From an uncultured Paraprevotella sp. (GTDB lineage Bacteria; Bacteroidota; Bacteroidia; Bacteroidales; Bacteroidaceae): a stretch of DNA of 13,553 nt. The stretch spans positions 1 through 13,553 of the forward strand of contig CAAFWT010000009.1 in assembly GCA_900766785.1 (NCBI GenBank). The letters run 5' to 3'. The notes under the pieces were generated by a model. The model did not search any database, was not told the origin of the DNA, and saw nothing but the letters and a program-made list of their open reading frames with translations. Positions within the stretch are counted from its first letter, which is position 1. Each line of letters opens with the position of its first letter. This document shows, piece after piece, positions 1 through 6,824 of this stretch. The translations under genes and the position numbers were made by a program.

Positions 1-50
1 CTCGGATACTGAGCCATCACAAAGCGATTGTTTTCATTCAAATTAAACAT
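1..50 (-). CDS. tnpB: IS66-type accessory protein TnpB, N-terminal fragment
   Basis: From an ATG at 50 the minus strand reads MFNLNENNRFVMAQYP and then leaves the window. This matches the opening of IS66 Orf2/TnpB proteins (M-F-x-L-N-x-x-N-R-F/Y ... P, normally followed by T-D-M-R-K-G), which are needed for IS66 transposition alongside the TnpC transposase. Only 16 residues are visible, so the assignment rests on a short motif. The same frame is open upstream to a TAA and has another ATG at 89, but the residues added there (MKFLLVNFAVKNA) do not look like the family, so 50 is the preferred start. The nearby PspC gene is unrelated. Confidence 0.5.
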   Translation of the reverse strand, partial: MFNLNENNRFVMAQYP

Positions 51-118
51 GGCGTTTTTGACTGCAAAGTTCACAAGCAAAAACTTCATGTAAAAGTCGG
101 CTCGTTTCGGATGGTTAC

Positions 119-141
119 ATCGCAGGGATTATCCTTGCGAT
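119..141. repeat. Inverted repeat upstream of the IS66-type ORF
   Basis: ATCGCAGGGA and TCCTTGCGAT flank a three-base centre (TTA); nine of ten positions pair. It lies about 70-90 bases upstream of the tnpB start. It could be a hairpin in the leader or a protein-binding site, but no function can be assigned from sequence alone. Confidence 0.35.
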
Positions 142-275
142 TTCTTGTAATAATAAGGCGCATGCATCCAAACAAGACGACTTTTGTATGTGCAATGGTT
201 TGGCAAACTTTATCGCCAAGGTGGGTGGTTATACATATAGATGAGATGTCTTGTCTGTTCTGAACTTATCCTGGA

Positions 276-1421
276 TTATGCGATTGCAACATGGAGGTTG
301 TAACTTCCCAGGATGATACATGCCAGGATGGTGAGTCCTATGAGAATACATGCTCCCCAACTCAGCGGTTTGCTGTTTGCTCGAAGACAATGAATAATAG
401 AATAGATGATCAGAATGAAGGCAATCACCAGCATGGCGATACCCGAAATGAATAGCGGCCCCGAAAAGACATTCCCATTGATGATGACATGAGACATGTT
501 ACTGCTACATATAGGTCCCCACAGGTTTCCTAATACATCTCCCATGATACTGAATAGGGCTCCTATGATGCTTCCTATCATGCCCATGACACCTCCTATG
601 AAACCACCGCTCACTCCAGCTATGGTGGTGATAACCGCGCCCATGATGGCTATCGCGGCAGGAACACAGATGAAGATGACGAACAGAGCAAACAAGATTT
701 TCACCCATACGCTATTTTGCTTCTGCAGAGGGTTCGGATTCTCTTGAAGTATCTGGGAGTTCAGATTCTCTAGTGTGACTTTCACTCCCTTCATGCGCAG
801 GTAATCTTCAGGCGTGATGGGATAGGGTAGCACTATCCATAGGATGATATATAGTATCAGTCCAAATCCTTTCAGGACAAAAAGTGCAGCCAAGATGACA
901 CGCCACAACACAACGTCTCCTCCAAAGTATTGAGCCAATCCTGAGCATACACCACCCAGTACCTTGTCATTGGGATTCCGGAAGAGTTTCTTCCCTTCGG
1001 TGTTGTTCCTTAGCTTGTCGTAAGCATCCTGGACTGTCTTCTGTGCGCCATCGGCAGCCTTTTCGAATGCTGTTTGCCAGTCCTCACTTGCCGAACTCTC
1101 TTCTGTCTTCGACTGATTTTCTTTTCCCTGTTCTTTCTCTTCCTGGGATGAAGTTTCTTCTGGTGCTATTTCCTCTGGATTCCCGATCTGTGCAATAATC
1201 TCTCTTATTATATCATTGCTGACCGCTTCCATCCCCTTTTCCTTGCGAGCCCAGAGCAGTTCTGCCACCCGATGTTCGATATCGTCGGCTATTTCGGCTC
1301 CTCCTTCCTGTCTGCTGAAATATCTCTTCATGCTCTCCAGATAGTTTTCAAGCAGTTGGTAGGCATCCTCATCTATATTATAGAGTGTGCCATAGAGATT
1401 GATTTGGATATTCTTTTTCAT
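276..1421 (-). CDS. PspC domain membrane protein
   Basis: A 381-residue protein. Residues 1-85 form the acidic helical N-terminal region typical of Bacteroidetes PspC proteins (GTLYNIDEDAY, IEHRVAELL, IIAQIGNPEEI). Residues about 86-145 are a charged low-complexity linker. Residues about 145-200 are a PspC domain (KVLGGVCSGLAQYFGGD, then a hydrophobic helix ending ILWIVLPY). Several further membrane helices follow (about 239-265, 268-296, 322-346, 356-372), including a glycine-zipper-like stretch. PspC family proteins act at the inner membrane in envelope-stress responses. The start at 1421 (MKKNIQINLYG) is chosen over an in-frame ATG at 1535, because the extra 39 residues overlap the PadR gene and do not resemble the family. 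It lies 31 bases after the PadR stop and is almost certainly co-transcribed with it. The exact role is not known. Confidence 0.9.
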   Translation of the reverse strand: MKKNIQINLYGTLYNIDEDAYQLLENYLESMKRYFSRQEGGAEIADDIEHRVAELLWARKEKGMEAVSNDIIREIIAQIGNPEEIAPEETSSQEEKEQGKENQSKTEESSASEDWQTAFEKAADGAQKTVQDAYDKLRNNTEGKKLFRNPNDKVLGGVCSGLAQYFGGDVVLWRVILAALFVLKGFGLILYIILWIVLPYPITPEDYLRMKGVKVTLENLNSQILQENPNPLQKQNSVWVKILFALFVIFICVPAAIAIMGAVITTIAGVSGGFIGGVMGMIGSIIGALFSIMGDVLGNLWGPICSSNMSHVIINGNVFSGPLFISGIAMLVIAFILIIYSIIHCLRANSKPLSWGACILIGLTILACIILGSYNLHVAIA

Positions 1422-1452
1422 TGTCTTGTTTTGATTTTGATTTAGAGGTATG

Positions 1453-1788
1453 TTATTGCACGAGTTCTGCATGAAGTTTGCCCACGGTATTGGCAATTTC
1501 ATTCCAGCTTTGATTGAGGATCTTGAGTGCGTCTTCACCTTCAGATGTCAGCGTGTAGTATTTGCGTGGAGGTCCAGAAGTGCTCTCCTGCCATTCGTAT
1601 TTGAGTATTCCGTCTTTCTTGAGACGGTTGAGCAAAGGGTATAGTGTGCCTTCCATGATTATCATGTCGGCATCCTGCAGTTGCTCAATAATATCATTGG
1701 CATAGCATGCGCGTCGTTTCAGAAGTAGCATGATGCAGTACTCCAGCATCCCTTTGCGCATCTGTGCCTTAGTGTTCTCTGTATTCAT
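1453..1788 (-). CDS. PadR family transcriptional repressor
   Basis: A 111-residue protein with a complete PadR winged helix: an N-terminal helix (QMRKGMLEYCIMLLL), the helix-turn-helix with YANDIIEQL, the family signature EGTLYPLLNRLKKDGIL at about 46-62, the wing (PPRKYYTLTSEG), and a C-terminal dimer helix. PadR proteins are dimeric repressors that respond to small molecules or membrane stress. The start at 1788 gives the standard family length. The frame is open further upstream, but those codons run through the promoter region. It is the first gene of a pair with the PspC membrane protein, the usual arrangement in which the regulator controls its membrane partner. A palindromic operator overlaps the candidate promoter, so autorepression is likely (inference). 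Confidence 0.93.
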   Translation of the reverse strand: MNTENTKAQMRKGMLEYCIMLLLKRRACYANDIIEQLQDADMIIMEGTLYPLLNRLKKDGILKYEWQESTSGPPRKYYTLTSEGEDALKILNQSWNEIANTVGKLHAELVQ

Positions 1789-1818
1789 CTTTCTTGTAGA
1801 ATGTGAGGTATTCTGACG

Positions 1819-1826
1819 CAAATGTA
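1819..1826 (-). promoter_or_regulatory. Bacteroidetes -7 box for the PadR-PspC operon
   Basis: The minus strand reads TACATTTG, a match to the TAnnTTTG -7 consensus of Bacteroidetes housekeeping promoters. It lies 30 bases upstream of the PadR start codon, implying a leader of about 25 bases. No good -33 TTTG is present at the expected distance; that position is occupied by the palindromic operator candidate. Confidence 0.5.
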
Positions 1827-1834
1827 TATAAAAC

Positions 1835-1863
1835 CATAGTACCTTGTATAACATAGTACTATG
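1835..1863. promoter_or_regulatory. Candidate PadR operator
   Basis: CATAGTAC occurs at 1835-1842 and again at 1852-1859. The second copy is part of the perfect 12-base palindrome CATAGTACTATG (1852-1863). The site covers the -10 to -45 zone of the candidate PadR promoter. PadR dimers bind AT-rich palindromes over their own promoters, so this is a likely autoregulatory operator. The binding assignment is inference. Confidence 0.5.
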
Positions 1864-1910
1864 ATTTAACATTAATTAATCATCCAACACTATATTCCAT
1901 ATATATATAT

Positions 1911-1952
1911 CATAAAACCCAAATCAGTCATCATGCCGATTTGGGTTTTATG
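1911..1952 (-). terminator. Hairpin terminator after the DUF4932 gene
   Basis: A perfect 15-base inverted repeat (CATAAAACCCAAATC at 1911-1925 and its complement at 1938-1952) with a 12-base loop. It lies 44 bases past the TAA of the DUF4932 gene on the minus strand, and the 3' arm carries TTTT and then an AT run. It separates that gene from the PadR promoter. Being symmetrical, it could work in both directions. Confidence 0.8.
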
Positions 1953-1996
1953 GTAGTTTAGAGTTGGACATCATCATAGACTGATGAGAGGCTGTT

Positions 1997-3100
1997 TTAT
2001 GGTGTGCTTACCTCTGGCATTTTGAATTCGTTGACTGCCTGTATATACCTTGGCATAAAGTCCCCCATGGTGGGATACCTGTCGGGATGAGCTTCTCGTT
2101 CCTCAAGGACCTTGATGATGTCCCGGATGAGTACGAACTTCTTCTTTACTTCGTCCATGTTAATCCAATCCTCCAGGGTGTATCCATTCAGGTCAACGGG
2201 GTGTTTCATCAGGTAGCGTATGACGCATGCCTCCACGAAGGTTTCATTCATTACATATATGGGGGCGCCATAAGCTATGGAGTCATAGAACTTGGCGTTC
2301 GGTGTGAATATCTCCTGAGCCTTGTCCTTGATGCTTTCCCACACTTTCTCGTTGAGAGGGTTACAGTATGAATGGTTGCACTCATGTAAGATGATAGGTA
2401 AGGTATATTCCACTCCATAATAGATCTGTCCCTTCTCGTCTCTGTCGCAGCATCCCATCATGGCATAGATCACTTCCTGCCCATCCTTGCGCATCTTGTT
2501 TACTGCATAATTGGCAGGTCCGATGAGAATGCCCATACAGATGTTGAACGTGCTGTTCTCGTTTGGTCCAAAGAAACTGTCGTACCATCCGAAGTCTATC
2601 ATGTCCACCACCTTCTGCATGGCTTTTTCGCACTCCTGATAGAGAGGCTTGTGGTTTTCGTAGAACTCCCGGAAGGGTGTCTCGTCATAGAAATGCTGGA
2701 GCAGTTTCACGAATTTCTTCTCTTTCTTGCGCGTGATACGGTCATAATAATCATTGTAGTCAGATACGAGGGAATCGTTGAATCTTATTTTACCCTCTAT
2801 GATGTTCAGTTGAAGAGCCACATCGATGGGAAAGTTCTAGTTGAATCCTTCGTTCATGAGTTCCTTTCTTGCATATATGACCGCGGGGTGTTCTTTATAA
2901 GGCGCAAAGACGCTGTCCAGTTCGACCATATAGTCGGGCAGAGCCTCGTCCTCCCAAGTGTAGCCAGGTATTTCTGCCAGATGAGCCACGATGCTCACCA
3001 GTTCGGTTTCCTCCAGATATTTTGCCTTTACTTCTCTCTGCGAAAAACAGTGTGAAGAAGAAAGGACAAGGAGCATAATGGTAGTTATATGTTTCTTCAT
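1997..3100 (-). pseudogene. DUF4932 zinc-peptidase-like protein, interrupted by an in-frame TAG
   Basis: The reading frame from the ATG at 3100 to the TAA at 1997 would give about 367 residues, with a single TAG at codon 88 (2837-2839). Before it are a signal peptide (MKKHITTIMLLVLSSSHCFSQ) and residues up to NEGFN. After it the same frame continues NFPIDVALQL and stays open to the end. The second part has a HECNH zinc-binding motif (about residue 239 of the joined protein), followed by SYCNP and downstream NETFVEA, which supplies a possible glutamate ligand. This is the pattern of DUF4932, a family of secreted predicted metallopeptidases in Bacteroidetes. There is no frameshift; one base change would restore the gene. 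The GTG at 2821 could restart translation but has no visible ribosome-binding site and would lack the signal peptide. A recent nonsense mutation or a sequencing error is most likely. Confidence 0.75.
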
Positions 3101-3246
3101 AATCTCTTCTTTAGAATAATGATTTCTGCATCAGATCCATTACCTTCATATTCTCTCACGAGAATATATTTCTCGCTGCATGCCACACCATAGCACCTGC
3201 CATCGCTTTTCTGTACTTGATTGCCCCAGTAGGTGGCTGCGTTATC
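3097..3246 (-). pseudogene. 3' remnant of an unknown gene
   Basis: Downstream of an in-frame TAG at 3247 the minus strand reads 49 sense codons beginning DNAATYWGNQVQ and ending AEIIILKKRL, then a TGA that overlaps the ATG of the DUF4932 gene (ATGA). The peptide has alternating strand-like segments (KYILVREYE, AEIIILKKR) preceded by CYGVACSEK. It resembles the last strands of a beta-propeller, though this is only an impression. No ATG begins it, and the sequence before the TAG looks like terminator and promoter rather than coding DNA. An open run of 49 codons is not rare by chance, so coding origin is uncertain. It may be the tail of a gene that once preceded and was coupled to the DUF4932 gene. 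Confidence 0.35.
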
Positions 3247-3279
3247 CTATATTCGTTTATTGCAGAAGGGTTTTTCCCA

Positions 3280-3287
3280 CAAAGTTA
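3280..3287 (-). promoter_or_regulatory. Candidate -7 box upstream of the DUF4932 gene
   Basis: The minus strand reads CACTAACTTTGT, containing the perfect -7 form TAACTTTG. The same core precedes the GH2 gene. It lies immediately after the terminator-like hairpin and about 180 bases before the DUF4932 ATG. No clear -33 TTG is present at 19-21 bases upstream. Confidence 0.4.
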
Positions 3288-3289
3288 GT

Positions 3290-3326
3290 GGCTCCCCACT
3301 ATGCTCTTGCAGCATGGTGGGGAGCC
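3290..3326 (-). terminator. Hairpin after the aldose 1-epimerase gene
   Basis: GGCTCCCCAC (3290-3299) pairs with GTGGGGAGCC (3317-3326), and the inner ATGCT/AGCAT adds five more pairs after one mismatch, leaving a five-base loop. It lies 50 bases past the epimerase stop. The stem is very stable, but the minus-strand sequence after it (ACTAACTTTG) has no long T run, so it may be a terminator of the non-canonical kind or an mRNA 3'-end stabiliser. Confidence 0.55.
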
Positions 3327-3375
3327 CTACCTCTGTAATGTCTTCCCATGCATTGGGCATGGTGAGTAATGGAGC

Positions 3376-4539
3376 TTATTCCTTCACAGAGAACTTATAG
3401 ATGGTCTTGGTCTGGTACTTCTCGCCCGGACGTACCACGGTGCTGGGGAATGCAGGCTGGTTGGGGCTGTCGGGATAGTGCTGTGACTCGAAGCACATAG
3501 CGCTACGCTGAGGATGCTTCACTCCCTTCTTACCTACGAATGAGCCGTCCAGGAAGTTGCCGGCATAGAACTGTACGCCAGGCTGGTCGGTGTACATGGT
3601 CATCTCCACTCCGCTGTTGGGGTCGTAGATGGTACCGAAGGCCTTGTTGATGTCGCCGCCTGTGTTCAGAATCCAGTTGTGGTCATATCCGTTACCATTC
3701 TTAATCTGTACGTTGGTGGTGTCGTTGATGCGCTCACCGATGGCTGTGGGAGTACGGAAGTCAAATGGAGTTCCTTCCACGGGAACAATCTCGCCAGTAA
3801 CTAGTACGTTCTCATCCACGTTGGTCATGCTGTCGGCATCCAGTTGCAGGATCTCGTCCAGACAATCCTTAGAGCCGTCACCGCTCAGGTTGAAGTAGCA
3901 GTGGTTGGTAAGGTTCAGAATGGTAGCCTTGTCGGTGGTTGCCTCGTAGGCAATCTCCAGAGCGTTGTCATCGGTCAGGGTGTAAGTAACCTTCACTTCG
4001 ATGTTGCCAGGGAATCCGTCCTCACCATCGGGGCTGGTGGTGGTGAATGTCAGATGCTGGTTGTCAGTCTGCTCTGTGTTCCAGATACGGTTATGGAAGG
4101 CAATGGGGCCTCCGCCATGCAGGGTGTTGCCGTTGTTGTTCAGTGTCAGCTGGTAGTCTACGCCATCCAGAGTGAACTTTCCTTTGGCAATACGGTTTCC
4201 ATAGCGACCTATGAGTGCACCGAAGTTGCATCCCTCTGCACCATACTTCACATAATCCCCGATAGAGTCGTGTCCCAGACATACGTCGTACATCTTGCCG
4301 TCCTTGCCGGGAACCCAAATGCTCACGATGCGGCCGCCGAAGTTGGTGAAGCAGACCTCCATGCCATTAGGATTGGTCAGGACAAACAGGCTGGTGGAGT
4401 CGGTCAGGAAGTTCTCTGGGTTGAGTCCCGACTGTGTGAGTGTGGTTTCTGCCTGTGCATCAGTGTTTGCCTTTTGACCACAGGAAACCATTGTCAGGCC
4501 TGCTGCCAAAGCCATGCAGGCAAGAGTGATTTTTTTCAT
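3376..4539 (-). CDS. galM: Aldose 1-epimerase (galactose mutarotase), lipoprotein
   Basis: A 387-residue protein that interconverts alpha and beta anomers of aldoses such as galactose and glucose. It begins with a lipoprotein signal peptide (MKKITLACMALAAGL, then TMVSC with Cys20), so it is anchored in the envelope rather than cytosolic. Family landmarks are present: GRYGNRIAKGKF (111-122), LHGGG with His141, NHCYFNLSG with His213 (the position of the catalytic acid His175 in E. coli GalM), TPFDFR (257-262), GYDHNW (284-289), and the catalytic-base region CFESQHYPDSPNQP with Glu351. The length fits extracellular Bacteroidetes members. The start is followed by a standard signal peptide, so it is secure. 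It lies 52 bases after the flotillin gene with no clear promoter between, so co-transcription is likely, although a functional link is not obvious. Confidence 0.93.
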   Translation of the reverse strand: MKKITLACMALAAGLTMVSCGQKANTDAQAETTLTQSGLNPENFLTDSTSLFVLTNPNGMEVCFTNFGGRIVSIWVPGKDGKMYDVCLGHDSIGDYVKYGAEGCNFGALIGRYGNRIAKGKFTLDGVDYQLTLNNNGNTLHGGGPIAFHNRIWNTEQTDNQHLTFTTTSPDGEDGFPGNIEVKVTYTLTDDNALEIAYEATTDKATILNLTNHCYFNLSGDGSKDCLDEILQLDADSMTNVDENVLVTGEIVPVEGTPFDFRTPTAIGERINDTTNVQIKNGNGYDHNWILNTGGDINKAFGTIYDPNSGVEMTMYTDQPGVQFYAGNFLDGSFVGKKGVKHPQRSAMCFESQHYPDSPNQPAFPSTVVRPGEKYQTKTIYKFSVKE

Positions 4540-4591
4540 CTCAATTGTTTTTTAGAGTTGTTTATGAATAAAAAATAGTGAATCTTCGTAA

Positions 4592-5977
4592 TCATGCTTC
4601 AGTGTCCGTGCTGGCAGGGGATGCTTCGTTGTCCTCTGAATTCTTCTTTGCCAGATAGTCGGGCAGGGAGAGTCCAGCCTGGTCGAAGAGCTCGTTCAGA
4701 GGGGGTATGCTCTTCATGAGTCCGGACAGGAAGTTGGCTGTGCTGGTTTTTCCGTCGGCGGCGCCACCTCCATTGTCCCATACGGTCACCTTGTCGATGT
4801 TGATGCCCTTGATGGCATCCACCTGTGTCTTCACCAGTTCGGGCAGTTTCTCCAGGAGCAGCAGGGTATATGCTTTGGTGGCATCTCCTCCAGCAGCCTT
4901 GATCATGCGGTCATAACCCTCGGCCTGCTTGGTGAGCACTTGATAGAGACCGTTTGCCTCGGCTTCCATCTTGGCGAAGATGGCATCAGCCTCACCCTTG
5001 GCATTCACGCGCTTCTGTTCTGCCTCTGCTTCAGCAGCTATGACCAGTCGCTCTTTCTCTATCTCCTGTGCCACGATGACGTTGGCTTTCTGGCTGGCTC
5101 TCTCGCGGTTGGCACGTGCATCCTCGGCTTTCTGTTCTGCGGCATAAGCTTCCTCCAGGGCCTGTGCTTGTGCTACCTTTTCTGCAGCCACGGCTTTGCG
5201 TTGTGCCTCTGCTTCTCTTTCTCGACGTGCAGAGTCACTGTTGGCAATGGCTATCTTTGCCTCGTTCTCACCCTGTACGGCTTGTGCGTTGGCCTCGGCG
5301 GTACGTATGCGGGTCTCTCTCACAGCTTCTGCCTTACCTATCTCACCTATCTTCTCCTGTTCGGCCACGCGCACCTTGGCCTCGTTGATGGCTTTGGCTG
5401 CTGCTTCCTGACCCAGAGCTTCGATGTATCCCGACTCGTCCTTGATGTCGGTCACATTCACGTTGATAAGTCGCAGACCTATCTTCTTGAGCTCCACTTC
5501 CACGTTTGCCGTGATGGCCTCCAGGAATTTGTCACGGTCGGAGTTCAACTCCTCAATGCTCATGGTGGCTATCACCAGACGGAGTTGACCGAAGAGGATG
5601 TCTCTGGCCAGTTCCTGAATTTGCTGTGCCGACTGTCCCAGCAGACGCTCGGCAGCAGCCAGCATGCTTTCGGGATCGGTACTGATACCCACGGTGAAAC
5701 GGCAGGGCACATCCACACGGATGTTCTGCTTGGAGAGCGCATTCGTCAGATTGGCATCTATGCCTATGGGTGTGAGTGACAGATAAGCATAATCCTCGAT
5801 GATGGGCCATACGAAGGCACCTCCACCATGCACGCACTTGGCACTCTTCGACGTTCCTCGGTTGCCGTATATGACCAGAATCTTATCGGAGGGGCAGCGA
5901 CGATAACGGTTGATGATAGCCACGAAAAGGAAAACCAATGCGACGATTAACACGATTAAGAAAACAAAGGGCTCCAT
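4592..5977 (-). CDS. Flotillin-family SPFH membrane scaffold protein
   Basis: A 461-residue protein. Residues 4-22 form one N-terminal membrane helix. Residues about 28-190 are an SPFH/band 7 domain (KILVIYGNRG, GGGAFVWPIIEDYAYLSL, VDVPCRFTVGIS, GLRLINVNVTDIKD). Residues about 190-345 are a long Ala/Glu/Lys/Arg-rich coiled coil with repeated A-E-A-x units, the flotillin signature. A C-terminal flotillin region follows (GLYQVLTKQAEGYDRMIKAA, LLLLEKLPELVKTQVDAIKG), then an acidic tail. Flotillins oligomerise at the inner membrane and organise microdomains that affect secretion, signalling and membrane fluidity. It follows the nfeD-like gene by 44 bases, the standard partner arrangement (compare yuaF-yuaG of Bacillus). 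Closest named relatives are FloT/YuaG and YqiK; I cannot choose between them. Confidence 0.93.
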   Translation of the reverse strand: MEPFVFLIVLIVALVFLFVAIINRYRRCPSDKILVIYGNRGTSKSAKCVHGGGAFVWPIIEDYAYLSLTPIGIDANLTNALSKQNIRVDVPCRFTVGISTDPESMLAAAERLLGQSAQQIQELARDILFGQLRLVIATMSIEELNSDRDKFLEAITANVEVELKKIGLRLINVNVTDIKDESGYIEALGQEAAAKAINEAKVRVAEQEKIGEIGKAEAVRETRIRTAEANAQAVQGENEAKIAIANSDSARREREAEAQRKAVAAEKVAQAQALEEAYAAEQKAEDARANRERASQKANVIVAQEIEKERLVIAAEAEAEQKRVNAKGEADAIFAKMEAEANGLYQVLTKQAEGYDRMIKAAGGDATKAYTLLLLEKLPELVKTQVDAIKGINIDKVTVWDNGGGAADGKTSTANFLSGLMKSIPPLNELFDQAGLSLPDYLAKKNSEDNEASPASTDTEA

Positions 5978-6021
5978 AGTTAAAAATGTTTTTTAGTGGA
6001 TAAATCTTGATAGATGATGGT

Positions 6022-6642
6022 TCATGCACGCTGCACCAGCAGGGTGGAACCGTTGATGACCTCTGTCACTGTCACCTGTGTTCCGCTGGGAAGAGCTTCT
6101 CCGTCGGTCACAGCAGGCAGTTCCTGTACCGATCCCTGGAAACTGATTTGCACTTTACCAGTGCCCTTGCGGCTTTCAGGAATGGGGATATATACCGAGC
6201 AGGTCTGTCCCACGGCCTCGCTGATGCTGTATGACCCCTGTGATTCCAGGCGCAACAGTTTTCTAAGCATGAACACGAAAGCCAGTACCAGGGTGCATCC
6301 ACACAGGATGGCCACGATGGCCAACAGGAAGCGATTTTCTATCACTCCCGAGAAGCACACGCCTCCCCAACCTATTCCCAGCAGGAAGTTAACAGCGTTG
6401 CGGATGGTGAAGAGTTGCATGGCACCACCTGTGTCCAGTGTGTCGGCATGCCCATTGGGAATGTCCGCACCATCGGGGATGTCTGCGCCGAAATCTACAT
6501 CCGTGTCCGTGTCCCCAATGCCGATAAAGGTAAGCACCATCTGAATCAGGAATATGATACTCATCACGATGGCAATCCCCCAATAGGGTCTCACCTGTGG
6601 GTCCAAAGAGTTGAACCAGTCAATAAATAAAGCGTGTATCAT
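6022..6642 (-). CDS. NfeD-like membrane protein, flotillin partner
   Basis: A 206-residue protein of the short NfeD (YuaF-like) type, without the N-terminal serine-protease domain of long NfeD. It has a membrane helix at about 21-43, an acidic loop at about 44-73 (GDTDTDVDFGAD, then IPDGADIPNG), two closely spaced membrane helices at about 82-127, and a C-terminal OB-fold-like beta domain at about 137-206 (GQTCSVYIPIP, GKVQISFQG, LPSGTQVTVTEVINGSTLLVQ). NfeD proteins work with flotillin-type SPFH proteins in the membrane. The start is preceded by an A/G-rich stretch (AAACAGAAAGAG), and a promoter candidate lies about 25-55 bases upstream, making this the likely first gene of the nfeD-flotillin-epimerase operon. 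Confidence 0.9.
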   Translation of the reverse strand: MIHALFIDWFNSLDPQVRPYWGIAIVMSIIFLIQMVLTFIGIGDTDTDVDFGADIPDGADIPNGHADTLDTGGAMQLFTIRNAVNFLLGIGWGGVCFSGVIENRFLLAIVAILCGCTLVLAFVFMLRKLLRLESQGSYSISEAVGQTCSVYIPIPESRKGTGKVQISFQGSVQELPAVTDGEALPSGTQVTVTEVINGSTLLVQRA

Positions 6643-6666
6643 TCTCTTTCTGTTTATAATTCATCG

Positions 6667-6698
6667 TAAAGTTACGCAATTTCATTCATTTGCCGCAA
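6667..6698 (-). promoter_or_regulatory. Promoter of the nfeD-flotillin operon
   Basis: The minus strand has TTG (6696-6698), a 21-base spacer and TAACTTTA (6667-6674), one base from the TAnnTTTG -7 consensus. The spacing is that expected of Bacteroidetes promoters. The box ends 24 bases before the nfeD-like ATG. Confidence 0.5.
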
Positions 6699-6824
6699 GA
6701 AGTATAATAAAAAGAGCACAGAAAACCGTTTGCAGACCCCTTTCGGGATGGATTCCTGTGCCATTGGCAGCAGCTTGTCCTGTGATTTCCTGCTTTGCAG
6801 AGAGTGATTTGCTGTTTTCCCCAA

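Larger units (their letters stand above)
1..234 (-). mobile_element. Edge of a putative IS66-family insertion sequence
   Basis: The left edge reads on the minus strand into what looks like the start of an IS66 TnpB-type protein, so the 5' end of an insertion sequence should lie between that start and the stop of the PspC gene at 276. IS66 elements usually carry tnpA before tnpB. Only about 225 bases separate the two genes here, and no frame in that space encodes a TnpA-like helix-turn-helix protein, so tnpA is missing or the element is a short variant. On the minus strand the sequence starting at 234 (GTATAACCACCC) could be the terminal repeat, because IS66 ends often begin with GTA. This boundary is a guess, since the other end is outside the window. 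Confidence 0.35.

Noticed and set aside
2837..3249. Two in-frame TAG codons (2837-2839, 3247-3249) while all intact genes end in TAA or TGA, suggesting TAG is read as an amino acid
   Set aside because: The other roughly 4,000 codons of long genes contain no internal TAG, which a recoded genome would show. Ten terminal stops are too few to infer TAG avoidance, and the second TAG lies beside a terminator/promoter segment that is probably non-coding.
3250..3360. Possible small ORF from the ATG at 3360 (MPNAWEDITEVGLP...) in frame with the epimerase
   Set aside because: Much of it is translated from the two arms of the hairpin at 3290-3326 and from the TAACTTTG promoter box, so the apparent peptide is better explained as non-coding signals.
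4940..5779. Long antisense open frame opposite the flotillin gene
   Set aside because: It mirrors the Ala/Glu-rich coiled coil of flotillin, which suppresses stops on the other strand. The product is Cys/Leu/His-rich without any domain.
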